DNA of 64,000 bases, taken from contig NZ_CP034766.1 in assembly GCF_004006015.1 (NCBI RefSeq), forward strand, positions 1,116,001 to 1,180,000. The letters run 5' to 3'. Shown one piece after another: positions 17,133-26,147 of this stretch. Source of the DNA: Rhodococcus sp. X156. Lineage in GTDB: Bacteria; Actinomycetota; Actinomycetes; Mycobacteriales; Mycobacteriaceae. Each line of letters starts with the position of its first letter. Position 1 is the first letter of the stretch. The translations under genes were made by a program, and so were the position numbers. The notes below the pieces were generated by a model. It saw nothing but the letters and a program-made list of their open reading frames with translations. It ran no database searches and had not been told where the DNA came from.

Positions 17133-19304
17133 TCAGGGCAGGGCGGTGATGGTGACCTCGGCGCCCGGGGCCACCCGGCTGCCGCCCTCGGCGGACTGCC
17201 CCACCACCAGTGACCCGTCAAAGGGCACCAGCTGCTGCACCTTCACCCGCAGCCCCAGCTCCGCCAGCGCGGCCCGGGCGCTGTCCACGGTGCGCCCGCG
17301 CACGCCGGGCACCGTGACGGCGTCGGAGATCTGCACCTGCACCTGGGGCGTGGCCGGGTCGACCAGCGTGCCCGCGGGCGGGACGGTGGAGGCGACCGAG
17401 CCTGCGTCGGCCGCAGGGTCGAACACGGTGGCGCCGATGACGGGGGCGAAGCCGGCGGCGCTCAGCCGGGCGGTGGCCTCGGCCGGGGAGGTGCCGGTGA
17501 CGTCGGGGACGGAGAGGGCGTTGGACACCTGCAGGGTGACCGCCGACCCGCGTCGCGACTCGGCACCGGCGGCGGGCTCGGAGCCCACCACCGACCCGGC
17601 CGGCACCGCGGAGCTGTACACCGGGATGGTGCCGCCCACCGTGAGTCCGCTGTCGCCGAGCACGGCGGTGGCCTCCTCGGCGCTGCGACCGGCGACGTCG
17701 GGCACCCGCACCGGCGGCGGGCCGAGGCTGAGGGTCACCTGTACCGGCGCGTCCACGGTGAGCACCGTGCCGGGCTCGGGGCTCAGCCGCAGCAGGCCGC
17801 CCTCGGCCACGGTCTCGCTGTGTGCGCCGGGAGCCAGCACGGGCAGCAACCCGTGCTGGCGCAGCTGCTCGCTGACCGCGGCCGAGATGGTGCCGCTGAC
17901 GATGGTGGGCACCACGGGCCGGCCCAGGGACACGGTGAGCACCACGGTGGAGCCCTTGGCGACCTTGGCGCCCGGGGCCGGTCGCGCGGCGAGCACCTGG
18001 CTGATGGGGGCGGTGTTGTCGTAGCCGTCGCGTGCCTCGGCCTTGAGGTCCACGTCCTCGAGCACCTGCTGGGCCTCGCCGTGGGACAGGCCGGTGAGGT
18101 TGGGGACCGTGGTGAACCGGCCCGAGCCCAGCCACCAGCCACCGACGCCGACCGCCACCGCCAGCAGCAGCACCACCAGCACCCACACCAGCGCCACCCG
18201 GCGGCCGCGCTGGCGCAGCAGGGAGTACTCGCTGTCGTTGACCGGCACCTCCATGGCCGCCGAGCCGGTGCGCGGGTAGCCGCGGGTGGACGTGGCCCCT
18301 GGCATCGCGCCGGACATCACCGTGGTCCGCCGGGCGGGCACGGTGGGCTCGTCGGGTGCCCCCTCAGTCCCCTTGGCAGGGTCAGCAGGCACCGGGGGAC
18401 GCACGCCCACCGCGTGCGGGCTGACCGGCTGGGGCAGCGGCACCCGCACCGAGGGGACGTGCAGCCAGCGACGCAGCTCCAGCACCTCGGCGAGCATCTG
18501 GCCGGCGTCGACGAAGCGGGCGGCAGGGTCGCGCCGGGTGGCCCGCAGCACCAGGTCGTCCAGCTCCGGCGCCAGCCCACGCACCCGCAGGCTCGGGGCG
18601 GACGTGTCGTTGTTGACGTGCTGGTAGGCCACCGACAGCGCGCTGTCGCCGGTGTAGGGCGGGGTGCCGGTGAGCATCTCGTAGAGCAGGATCCCGGTGG
18701 AGTAGACGTCGCTGCGGGCGTCGGCGGTGCCGGGGGAGACCTGCTCGGGCGAGAGGTAGGCGGCGGTGCCCAGGATGACGCCGTTGTTGGCGGTGACCCC
18801 GGCGGCAGCCGCAGCGCGCACCAGCCCGAAGTCGGCCACCTTCACCGCCCCGTCCTCGGCGATGAGGATGTTCTCCGGCTTGACGTCGCGGTGCACCAGG
18901 CCGGCCCGGTGGGCGGTGGCCAGCGCAGCCAGCACCGGCTCCATCACCGCGAAGGCCACCGGGACCGACAGCGCGCCGTTCTGCTGCAGCAGGCCACGCA
19001 GCGTGCCGCCCTCCACCAGCTCCATCACAAGGAACACGTGGCCGTCGTCGCGGCCCTGGTCGTACACCGCCACCAGCCCCGCGTGGCTGAGCCGGGCCAC
19101 CGAGCGGGCCTCCAGCTCGAAGCGGGCCAGGAAGGCGGGGTCGTCGGCGAAGTGCGGGGCCATCACCTTGATGGCCACCGGGCGGTCCAGCCGCAGGTCG
19201 ACGCCGCGGTACACCGTGGACATCCCACCGTGGGCGATCGGGGAGTCGATGCGGTAGCGCCCGTCGAGCAGCACGCCAAGCAGTTCGGAGCCGCTGCTGC
19301 GCAC
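17133..19304 (-). CDS. pknL: Ser/Thr protein kinase PknL with five PASTA repeats
   Basis: A 723-residue transmembrane kinase. Kinase domain about 17-280: glycine loop IAHGGMSTVY, Lys46 in VAIKVM, catalytic Asp140 in HRDVKPEN, DFG at 158-160. A Thr/Pro-rich juxtamembrane segment leads to one membrane helix at about 371-393. Five PASTA repeats fill 397-723, each starting near a VP.. motif (VPNLTG, VPTIVS, VPDVAG, VPDVTG, VPGVRG). PASTA repeats sense muropeptides or lipid II in PknB-type kinases. M. tuberculosis PknL (Rv2176) lacks them, whereas the corynebacterial one has them (recalled). GTG start after a GAGGTG site. Divergent from the Rv2175c-like regulator gene, its known partner in M. tuberculosis. 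Confidence 0.92.
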   Translation of the reverse strand: MRSSGSELLGVLLDGRYRIDSPIAHGGMSTVYRGVDLRLDRPVAIKVMAPHFADDPAFLARFELEARSVARLSHAGLVAVYDQGRDDGHVFLVMELVEGGTLRGLLQQNGALSVPVAFAVMEPVLAALATAHRAGLVHRDVKPENILIAEDGAVKVADFGLVRAAAAAGVTANNGVILGTAAYLSPEQVSPGTADARSDVYSTGILLYEMLTGTPPYTGDSALSVAYQHVNNDTSAPSLRVRGLAPELDDLVLRATRRDPAARFVDAGQMLAEVLELRRWLHVPSVRVPLPQPVSPHAVGVRPPVPADPAKGTEGAPDEPTVPARRTTVMSGAMPGATSTRGYPRTGSAAMEVPVNDSEYSLLRQRGRRVALVWVLVVLLLAVAVGVGGWWLGSGRFTTVPNLTGLSHGEAQQVLEDVDLKAEARDGYDNTAPISQVLAARPAPGAKVAKGSTVVLTVSLGRPVVPTIVSGTISAAVSEQLRQHGLLPVLAPGAHSETVAEGGLLRLSPEPGTVLTVDAPVQVTLSLGPPPVRVPDVAGRSAEEATAVLGDSGLTVGGTIPVYSSAVPAGSVVGSEPAAGAESRRGSAVTLQVSNALSVPDVTGTSPAEATARLSAAGFAPVIGATVFDPAADAGSVASTVPPAGTLVDPATPQVQVQISDAVTVPGVRGRTVDSARAALAELGLRVKVQQLVPFDGSLVVGQSAEGGSRVAPGAEVTITALP

Positions 19305-19492
19305 TTCGTCAACACCTCAATCTGGTCTGTCAGGGGGCACGGGGTGGTGCGGGGCGGGGTCCCGGGTAGACCGGCGGGAGCGAGTCAATCGTAGCGACGG
19401 ACCTGCCTGCGAGCGGTTCCACGCGCCCCGTCCCAGCACCGGCGACGGACGGGCCGACGAGCCGCCGGACACCGCCCGCTACCGTGGTGGTC

Positions 19493-19861
19493 GTGAGCGC
19501 GATTCCCTACCTGGACGACGTCCTCGATCCTGACGTCCCGGTCCTGCAGCTGTCCGACGTGGCCAAGAAGCTCAACCGACCCCGCACCAGCGTGGAGCAG
19601 CTGCTCCGCGACGGCGCGATGTTCGCGGTGTGGCGCAACGGCGTGGTGAGCGTGCCGGAGATCTTCCTGGAGGAGGAGGGCCGGGTGCTCAAGGGCCTGC
19701 CCGGCCTGATCAGCGTGCTCCGCGACGGTGGGTACCGCGACCAGGAGATCCTGGAGTGGCTGTTCACCGAGGACGAGACCCTGCCCGGCACCCCCATCGA
19801 CGCCCTGCACGGCAACCGGGGCAAGGAGGTCACGCGCCGCGCCCAAGCGATGGCGCTCTGA
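19493..19861 (+). CDS. Rv2175c-like DNA-binding protein, likely PknL substrate
   Basis: A 122-residue protein with an N-terminal winged-helix-like DNA-binding segment (LQLSDVAKKLNRPRTSVEQLLRDG) and a conserved C-terminus ending RRAQAMAL, close to the RRAQAMAY of Rv2175c. GGYRDQEILEWLFT is the other hallmark. In M. tuberculosis PknL phosphorylates Rv2175c near its N-terminus and lowers its DNA binding. Here the N-terminus is shorter and the only early candidate is Ser2, or residues in a slightly longer form if GTG 19484 is used. Its 3' end overlaps the 3' end of crtB by 32 bases on the opposite strand. Confidence 0.85.
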   Translation: MSAIPYLDDVLDPDVPVLQLSDVAKKLNRPRTSVEQLLRDGAMFAVWRNGVVSVPEIFLEEEGRVLKGLPGLISVLRDGGYRDQEILEWLFTEDETLPGTPIDALHGNRGKEVTRRAQAMAL

Positions 19862-20792
19862 CCAGGCTGCGGGCCAGCAGCGGAGCCGCCACCCGCAGCC
19901 GACGGCGCCGCGGCACCACCACCCGGTGGCTGAGCACGTCGTAGTCGGCGCGCTCGATCTCGCCGAGGATGTCGGAGTACAGCGTGAACGCCGCCCGCAC
20001 GCAGCGGCGGGCGTCCGGCTGCAGCATGTCCACCCCGGGCTCGGCGGCCCGGTAGGTGCTGCGCGTGAGTGCCACCAGGTGGGCCAGCGCACGGCGCACC
20101 CGCGGGTCGCTGCGCCCGCTGGCCCGCAGCTCGGCCAGCAGCTGGCGGTCCACGCCGAAGGCGGCCAGGGTGTCCGCCGGCAGGTACACCCGGCCGCGGT
20201 CGAGGTCCTCGCCCACGTCACGCAGGAAGTTCGTCAGCTGGAAGGCGATGCCCAGGTCGCTGGCGAAGGGCGCGGCCACCTCGCGGCGCACCACGGTGCC
20301 CAGCACCGGCAGCATCTGCAGCCCGATGACCGAGGCCGAGCCGTACATGTAGGTGGTCAGCTGGGCCAGGTCGGCGTACTCGTCCACCTGGGTGTCCGAC
20401 CCCACCGCGTCCATCCGCATGGAGCTCAGGAAGTCCTCGAACAGCTGCGGCTCGATGGTGTAGCGCTGCGCGGTGTCGCAGACCGCGCGCACCACGGGGG
20501 TGACCGGCGCCGGGCCGCTGCCGGTCAGCCCGGACCGCAGCTCGGCGGCCACCGCGTCCAGCTCGGCGGCACGCTCGGGCCAGGGCCGTGGGTCGTCGGT
20601 GGCGTCGACGATCTCGTCCACCAGCCGGGCGAAGCCGTACAGGGCGTGCACCGCGGGGCGACGGGAGGCCGGCAGCAGGCGGGTGGCCAGGTAGTAGGTG
20701 CGGCCGTGCTGGGCGTTGAGCTCGCGGCACTGGCGGTAGCACTCGGCCAGGTCCGGCGACATCGGTGCCCGCTCCACCACGGCGACGCTCAC
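19830..20792 (-). CDS. crtB: Phytoene synthase CrtB
   Basis: A 320-residue squalene/phytoene synthase condensing two geranylgeranyl diphosphates to 15-cis-phytoene. The two Asp-rich motifs are DEIVDATDD and the second-site DVGEDLDRGRVYLP; YGFARLVDE and AFQLTNFLRD are family hallmarks. The GTG at 20792 overlaps the mptA stop (GTGA), giving VSVAVVERAP before MSPDLAECY; an ATG at 20762 is the alternative. It is the last gene of the idsA-crtI-mptA-crtB run. M. tuberculosis has no crtB here, so relative to it this gene lies inserted between mptA and Rv2175c. Confidence 0.92.
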   Translation of the reverse strand: MSVAVVERAPMSPDLAECYRQCRELNAQHGRTYYLATRLLPASRRPAVHALYGFARLVDEIVDATDDPRPWPERAAELDAVAAELRSGLTGSGPAPVTPVVRAVCDTAQRYTIEPQLFEDFLSSMRMDAVGSDTQVDEYADLAQLTTYMYGSASVIGLQMLPVLGTVVRREVAAPFASDLGIAFQLTNFLRDVGEDLDRGRVYLPADTLAAFGVDRQLLAELRASGRSDPRVRRALAHLVALTRSTYRAAEPGVDMLQPDARRCVRAAFTLYSDILGEIERADYDVLSHRVVVPRRRRLRVAAPLLARSLVRAPSLGRGA

Positions 20793-22360
20793 GGCTGGGT
20801 GGGCAGCGGGGCGTGGACGGGGGAGTGTGCGCGCAGGCGGAGCGGGTCCGGGCGCAGCAGCGAGACGCCGGTGAGGACGCCCAGGCCCAGGGCGGCGGCC
20901 ACGTCCAGCCAGTTGTACATGCCGGTGACGCCCGAGGGGCGGAACAGCAGCATGAGCCCCACCGACAGGCCCACCACCAGCGCCATCGGCCGCGGCCGCC
21001 ACGGCAGCGCCGCGCCCAGCGCCAGCGGCCAGGCGTAGTACCAGGTGAGCGCGGCGGGCGACAGGATGACCACGGCCACCAGGGCCAGCACCAGGGACCG
21101 GGTGGCCGCCACGGCGGAGTGCCGGCTGCGCCACCACAGCCACACCACGATGCCCACCAGCGCCAGCGCGCACAGCATCCGGGTGTAGGGCAGCACCGCC
21201 ACCAGCTGGAAGTTCAGCAGCCAGCCGAACACCAGCGTGATGATGTGCGCCATCGCGGTGGGCAGCGACAGCCAGTTGATGATCAACCCGGAGCCGCTGA
21301 GCGCGGTGATCCAGCCCAGGCCCAGGTTGGGGTGCACCGACGGACCGAGGAAGACCGCCACCACGATGGCCACACCGGCGCCGGCGGTCACCGCGAAGAC
21401 CCGCAGCGGGTGCGCCGGCTGCTCGCCGCGCGCCAGGGCGTCCTCGCGCCGGTGCACCATCCACACCCACACCAGGAACGGCAGCGCCAGCCCGGCGGTG
21501 GCCTTGATCGCCATGCCCACGGCGACCGCGGCGAACCCCGCCACGTGCCTGCGGTTGAGCACCAGCACGGTGCCGGCGGCGAGCAGGCCCACCATGAGCA
21601 TCTCGTTGTGCACGCCACCCACCAGGTTCACCAGCACCAGCGGGTTGAGCAGCGCGATCCACAGCGCCACGGCGTGGTTGCCACCCAGGTGCGCAGCCAG
21701 GCGGGGCAGCGCCCACACCAGCAGCCCGATGCCCGGCAGCATCACCAGCCGCAGCAGGATGGTGCCGGCGACCACGCTGTCACCGCAGATGCGGGTGATG
21801 AGGTCCGACAGCAGCAGGAACAGCGGGCCGTAGGGGGCGGTGGTGGTGGTCCAGACGCTGCTGACGTTGTCCAGCAGCACCCCGGGGTTGGCCACCGGCC
21901 CCACCTCGTAGGGCTTGAACCCGTCGCGCAGCAGCGCGCCCTGGGCGAGGTAGGAGTAGGCGTCGCGGCTGAACAGCGGTGGCGAGGCCAGCAGCGGGGC
22001 CATCCACAGCACCAGCACGCCACGCAGCGCGGTGGGGCTGAGCTCGTCGCGCAGCACCCGGCGCCCGATGCGCATCCAGGCGAAGAACATGGCCAGCACG
22101 CCGACGTAGATGGCGGCGGTGGACAGGTCGTGGCCGTGGCCGAAGCGCAGCCAGGACAGCTTGACCGACTCCAGCAGCGGGTCGCGCACGCGGACGCTGC
22201 CGGCCCCGAGCCCGCCCGCCAGGATCAGCAGGCTGGCGACGAGTCCGAGGTACACGTCCGGGGCCGCCGGCCCACGCAGAAAAACGCGGCCACGGTTCAG
22301 GAGATCCTGTCCGTTGCCGCTTCGAGATCGTTCGCGAAGACTGGTGGGCGCTGTCATCAC
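20789..22360 (-). CDS. mptA: MptA-like polyprenylphosphomannose-dependent alpha-1,6-mannosyltransferase (GT-C)
   Basis: A 523-residue integral membrane glycosyltransferase with about 13 hydrophobic segments. It extends the alpha-1,6-mannan backbone of lipomannan on the outer membrane face, using decaprenylphosphomannose. The first extracellular loop holds the acidic GT-C motif in SRDAYSYLAQGALLRDG, followed by YGPLFLLLSDL; GGVHNEMLMVGLL and WYYAWPLALGAALP are also typical. It matches Rv2174. Start GTG 22360 or ATG 22357. It sits 86 bases after crtI and overlaps crtB, so lipomannan elongation and carotenoid synthesis appear to share an operon. Confidence 0.85.
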   Translation of the reverse strand: MMTAPTSLRERSRSGNGQDLLNRGRVFLRGPAAPDVYLGLVASLLILAGGLGAGSVRVRDPLLESVKLSWLRFGHGHDLSTAAIYVGVLAMFFAWMRIGRRVLRDELSPTALRGVLVLWMAPLLASPPLFSRDAYSYLAQGALLRDGFKPYEVGPVANPGVLLDNVSSVWTTTTAPYGPLFLLLSDLITRICGDSVVAGTILLRLVMLPGIGLLVWALPRLAAHLGGNHAVALWIALLNPLVLVNLVGGVHNEMLMVGLLAAGTVLVLNRRHVAGFAAVAVGMAIKATAGLALPFLVWVWMVHRREDALARGEQPAHPLRVFAVTAGAGVAIVVAVFLGPSVHPNLGLGWITALSGSGLIINWLSLPTAMAHIITLVFGWLLNFQLVAVLPYTRMLCALALVGIVVWLWWRSRHSAVAATRSLVLALVAVVILSPAALTWYYAWPLALGAALPWRPRPMALVVGLSVGLMLLFRPSGVTGMYNWLDVAAALGLGVLTGVSLLRPDPLRLRAHSPVHAPLPTQP

Positions 22361-22446
22361 CGAGCATCATCCCCCATGGCCCGTGGGCAACGACGCGCGA
22401 ATCGAGTGATGTTGCCGTCTCGTGACCGTACTTCCCGTTGTACCAC

Positions 22447-23961
22447 TCACCCGGTGACGCGCTGGGCCGCAAGCCGACCGGAGATGACGGTGGTGGGCAC
22501 GCCGACGCCGGGGGTGGTGCCGCAGCCGGCCAGCACCGCGTTGTCCAGCCCGGGCACCAGGTTGCCGCGGCGGAACGGCCCGGTCTGGGCGACGGTGTGC
22601 GCCGCCGAAAAGGGGGTGCCGGCCGCCATGCCCTGCGCGGCCCACCCGGCCGGGGTGACCAGCTCGTGCACCGTGAGGTGCTCGGCGATGCCGGTGTAGC
22701 CGCGGGCCTCGAGCACGCCGAGCAGCTCGTCGCGGTAGGCCGGGCCCAGGGTGTCCCAGTCCAGCGGGGCGGTGCGCAGGTTGGGGCACGGGGCCAGGAT
22801 GTAGCAGAGCTCCTGGCCGTCGGGGGCGAGCGTGGGGTCGGTGAGGCTGGGGCGGGTGACCAGCAGGGACGGGTCGCTCATCAGCCGGCCGCGGCCGGGT
22901 CGGCCGCCGGCGATGATCTCGGTGAACGTCTGCTTCCAGGCGGCGCCGAAGTCGATGGTGTGGTGCGCGGCCTCCGGCCAGCCAGCGGTGACCTCCCGGG
23001 ACACCCCGCCGTGCAGGACCACGGCCGAGGGCGCCCAGCGGGTGGGCAGCCGGCGGCGGTGCGGGCGGCCCAGGAGCTCGTCCACCAGCGGCAGGTCGGG
23101 AGTGAGGACCACGGCGTCGCAGGCGATGCGCTCGCCGGCGGCGGTGCGCACCGCGCTGACCCGGTCGCCGTCGTGCTCCAGCTCGGCCACCTCGGTGCCC
23201 AGCTGCAGCTTGGCGCCGCCGGTGACCGCGGCGTCGGCCATGGCCTGGGCGACGGCGTGCATGCCGCCCTCGGGGAAGTACACCCCGGCCACGGTGTCCA
23301 TGTAGGAGATGACGCCGTAGGCCGCCCGCGCCCGCTGCGGTGCCACGCCGGCGTAGAGGGCCTGGAAGGTGAAGATCCGGCGCAGCCGCTCGTCGGTGAC
23401 GTGCGCGCCGACCTTGCCGGCGAGGCTGGCGAGCCCACCCAGCCTGGTGAAGCGGGACAGGTCGGCCAGCGCGGCGCGGGAGGACACCATGTCCAGCGGG
23501 GAGTCGAAGTTGCCGCCGATGAAGCGGTCGATCTCGGCGTCGTACATGGCGGTGAGCCAGGTGCGCAGCCGCCGGTAGCCCGCCGCGTCGGCCGCGCCCA
23601 TCTTGGCGCGCACCTCGGCCTCCATGGCGTCGGGATCGGTGTGCACGTCCAGGGTGGTGCCGTCGGCGTAGCGGGCCCGGTAGGCGGGGTCGAGCCGGTG
23701 CAGCCGCACGGTGTCGTGCAGGGACGCGCCGACCGCGGACAGCGCGTCGTCGATCAGCTCGGGCATGGTGAGCACGGTGGGCCCGGTGTCGATGCGGTAG
23801 CCGTCGACGTCGAGGCGCCCCATCCGCCCACCCGGCAGGTCGTCGCGCTCGAGGAGGGTGACCGCGCGGCCGGCGCCGAGCAGGTGCAGGGCCGCGGACA
23901 GCCCGGCGAGCCCCGCCCCCACGACGACCACGTGGTCGGTGGGGCCGGCGACGGTGCGCAT
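22447..23961 (-). CDS. crtI: Phytoene desaturase CrtI
   Basis: A 504-residue FAD-dependent desaturase converting phytoene towards lycopene. The N-terminal dinucleotide motif VVVVGAGLAGLSAALHL is followed by ERDDLPGGRMGRL; FQALYAGVAPQRARAAYGVI is typical of bacterial CrtI; the C-terminal FAD segment is PGLDNAVLAGCGTTPGVGVP. Its ATG overlaps the idsA stop (ATGA), so the two are coupled: one gene makes geranylgeranyl diphosphate and this one works two steps later. It lies between idsA2 and mptA, which are adjacent in M. tuberculosis. The number of desaturation steps cannot be read. Confidence 0.92.
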   Translation of the reverse strand: MRTVAGPTDHVVVVGAGLAGLSAALHLLGAGRAVTLLERDDLPGGRMGRLDVDGYRIDTGPTVLTMPELIDDALSAVGASLHDTVRLHRLDPAYRARYADGTTLDVHTDPDAMEAEVRAKMGAADAAGYRRLRTWLTAMYDAEIDRFIGGNFDSPLDMVSSRAALADLSRFTRLGGLASLAGKVGAHVTDERLRRIFTFQALYAGVAPQRARAAYGVISYMDTVAGVYFPEGGMHAVAQAMADAAVTGGAKLQLGTEVAELEHDGDRVSAVRTAAGERIACDAVVLTPDLPLVDELLGRPHRRRLPTRWAPSAVVLHGGVSREVTAGWPEAAHHTIDFGAAWKQTFTEIIAGGRPGRGRLMSDPSLLVTRPSLTDPTLAPDGQELCYILAPCPNLRTAPLDWDTLGPAYRDELLGVLEARGYTGIAEHLTVHELVTPAGWAAQGMAAGTPFSAAHTVAQTGPFRRGNLVPGLDNAVLAGCGTTPGVGVPTTVISGRLAAQRVTG

Positions 23962-25034
23962 CAGTAGCTCCGGCTGGTGGCGGACTCGGCCATGGCCTGC
24001 AGCTCCTTGCGGGCCAGCGGCTCCACCAGGTCGGTGTCCATGGCGGCCAGGCCGCTGGCGGTGAGCTCGGTGATGCGCTGCTCCACCTCGTCCACCGCAC
24101 CCAGGCGAACCAGCGCGCGGCGCAGCTCGGCGATGGTGTCGGCGTCGAGCGTGCGGCCCAGGGAGCGGCGCAGCAGCGCGGCGGTGGCGGGCTCGGTGGC
24201 GTCGGCGCGCTGCAGGGCCAGCGCCACCAGCAGGGTGCGCTTGCCCTCTCGCAGGTCGTCACCGGCGGGCTTGCCGGTCACCTCCGGGTCGCCGAACACC
24301 CCGAGCAGGTCGTCGCGCAGCTGGAAGGCCACCCCGATGTCGGCGCCGAAGCAGCTGTAGGCCGCCATCATCTCCGGGGAGCCACCGGCCAGGGCGCCGC
24401 CGAGGTGCAGCGGTCGCTCGATGGTGTACGCCGCGGTCTTGAAGCGGTCGATGCGCAGCGCGGCCTCGGGGGTCTCGTCGCGGCGGGCGTCGGCGGAGAC
24501 GTCCAGGTACTGCCCGCCCAGCATCTCGGTGCGCATGGACTCCCAGAACGGCAGCGCCCGGGCCAGCGCGGGGGCGGGCAGGTCGGCCGCGCGGAGCATG
24601 TCGTCGGCCCAGGCCAGCGCCAGGTCGCCCAGCAGCACCGCCGCGGCCAGGCCGAAGCGCTCGGCGTCGCCGTGCCAGCCCATGTCGCGGTGGCGCTGGG
24701 TGAACTCGGTGTGCACGGTGGGGAAGCCGCGGCGAGTGTCGGAGTCGTCCATCAGGTCGTCGTGCACCAGCGCGCAGGCCTGGATCAGCTCCAGCGCGGA
24801 GCAGGCCCGCAGCACCCGGGTGGCCTCCGGGCCGTCGGGATCACCGCCGGCGCCGCGCCAGCCCCACCAGGCGAAGCTGGGACGCACCCGCTTGCCGCCC
24901 CGCAGGACGAACTCCTCGAGGGCGCGGGCGGCCTCGGTGAAGAGCGGATCGACCCGCGTGGTCTGGGCGCGGCGGCTCGCGAAGAAGGTGGTGAGCTCGT
25001 GCTCCACCGCGGTGGCGAGGGTCGAAACGGACAT
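23961..25034 (-). CDS. idsA: Polyprenyl diphosphate synthase, probable geranylgeranyl diphosphate synthase (IdsA2/CrtE)
   Basis: A 357-residue all-trans prenyl synthase. First Asp-rich motif DDLMDDSD (preceded by ELIQACALVH), second DDLLGVFGD, with GKPAGDDLREGKRTLL between the last helices. It corresponds to Rv2173 (idsA2). Direct coupling to crtI and the nearby crtB argue that the product is C20 geranylgeranyl diphosphate for carotenoids, so CrtE is a fair functional name here; chain length is inferred from context. ATG start at 25034, divergent from metF across 63 bases. Confidence 0.88.
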   Translation of the reverse strand: MSVSTLATAVEHELTTFFASRRAQTTRVDPLFTEAARALEEFVLRGGKRVRPSFAWWGWRGAGGDPDGPEATRVLRACSALELIQACALVHDDLMDDSDTRRGFPTVHTEFTQRHRDMGWHGDAERFGLAAAVLLGDLALAWADDMLRAADLPAPALARALPFWESMRTEMLGGQYLDVSADARRDETPEAALRIDRFKTAAYTIERPLHLGGALAGGSPEMMAAYSCFGADIGVAFQLRDDLLGVFGDPEVTGKPAGDDLREGKRTLLVALALQRADATEPATAALLRRSLGRTLDADTIAELRRALVRLGAVDEVEQRITELTASGLAAMDTDLVEPLARKELQAMAESATSRSY

Positions 25035-25097
25035 GGGCTGAGAGTGTCACGACGTGCTAATGATCGCACGTGACCGGGGGCTCTCTATGCTGGTTCG

Positions 25098-26096
25098 GTG
25101 GTTACCGCGCAGAGCCCGACACCCGTCCCCACCTCGGAGAACCAGCTGTCAGGGGTCCCCGAGGACTCCTCCGGCACCCCGTCGGTGGTGGAGCGCATCC
25201 GCTCCGGACGTGACGGACGTCCCACTTTCTCCTTCGAGTTCTCCCCGCCGCGCGACGAGGTGGGCGAGGCGCAGCTGTGGCGGACGGTGCGGATCCTGGA
25301 GCAGCTGCAGCCGGCGTTCGTGTCCATGACCTACGGCGCGGGCGGCTCCACCCGCGACCGCACCGTGCGGATCACCGGCCAGCTGGCCACGGAGACCACG
25401 CTGCTGCCGGTGGCCCACCTGACCGCGGTGTCGCACTCCGCCGAGCAGCTGCGCAGCGTCATCGGGGCCTACGCCGACGCCGGCATCCGCAACGTGCTGG
25501 CGCTGCGCGGCGACCCGCCCGGCGACCCGCTGGGGGAGTGGCAGCAGCACCCCGACGGCCTGGAGCACGCCTCCGACCTGGTGCGCCTGGTCCGCAGCCT
25601 CGGTGACTTCACCGTGGGCGTGGCCGCCTTCCCGGAGGGCCACCACCGCTCGCCCGACCTCGACCACGATGCTCGGCACTTCGTGAACAAGCTGCGTGCC
25701 GGCGCGGAGTACTCCATCACCCAGATGTTCTTCCGGGCGGAGGACTACCTGGGCCTGCGCGACCGGGTGGTCAGGCTCGACCCCGAGCAGGGCGAGAAGC
25801 CGATCGTGCCGGGCATCATGCCCATCACCTCGCTGCGCTCGGTGAAGCGGATGGCCGAGCTGTCCGGCAAGGAGGTGCCGCCGGAGGTGGTGCAGCGCCT
25901 GGAGCGCGCCGCCGGCACCGGCGAGGTGGAGGACAAGGACGCGGTGCGCCGTGAGGGCGTGGCCATCGCCGCGGAGCTCTCGCAGCGGCTGATCGACGAG
26001 GGTGTGCCCTGCCTGCACTTCTACACGCTGAACTTCTCCCGGGCGACGCTCGAGGTGCTCACCGAGCTGGGCATGGTGCAGCCCAAGCAGGGTTAG
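25098..26096 (+). CDS. metF: Methylenetetrahydrofolate reductase (MetF, Rv2172c type)
   Basis: A 332-residue TIM-barrel flavoprotein reducing 5,10-methylene-THF to 5-methyl-THF for methionine synthesis. Signatures: FSFEFSPPRDEVGEAQLW (catalytic Glu region), FVSMTYGAGGSTRDRT, VLALRGDPPGDPLGEW, and AGAEYSITQMFFRAEDY, which binds folate. An extra 35-residue Ser/Thr/Pro-rich N-terminus precedes the fold. GTG start at 25098; the 63-base divergent gap with idsA must hold both promoters. M. tuberculosis Rv2172c occupies the same place and has been proposed as the mycobacterial MTHFR. Confidence 0.88.
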   Translation: MVTAQSPTPVPTSENQLSGVPEDSSGTPSVVERIRSGRDGRPTFSFEFSPPRDEVGEAQLWRTVRILEQLQPAFVSMTYGAGGSTRDRTVRITGQLATETTLLPVAHLTAVSHSAEQLRSVIGAYADAGIRNVLALRGDPPGDPLGEWQQHPDGLEHASDLVRLVRSLGDFTVGVAAFPEGHHRSPDLDHDARHFVNKLRAGAEYSITQMFFRAEDYLGLRDRVVRLDPEQGEKPIVPGIMPITSLRSVKRMAELSGKEVPPEVVQRLERAAGTGEVEDKDAVRREGVAIAAELSQRLIDEGVPCLHFYTLNFSRATLEVLTELGMVQPKQG

Positions 26097-26147
26097 CCCG
26101 CCCGACGCCGGCCCGCCGTGACCGGCGCGCTCGGTTACCGTCGGGGC

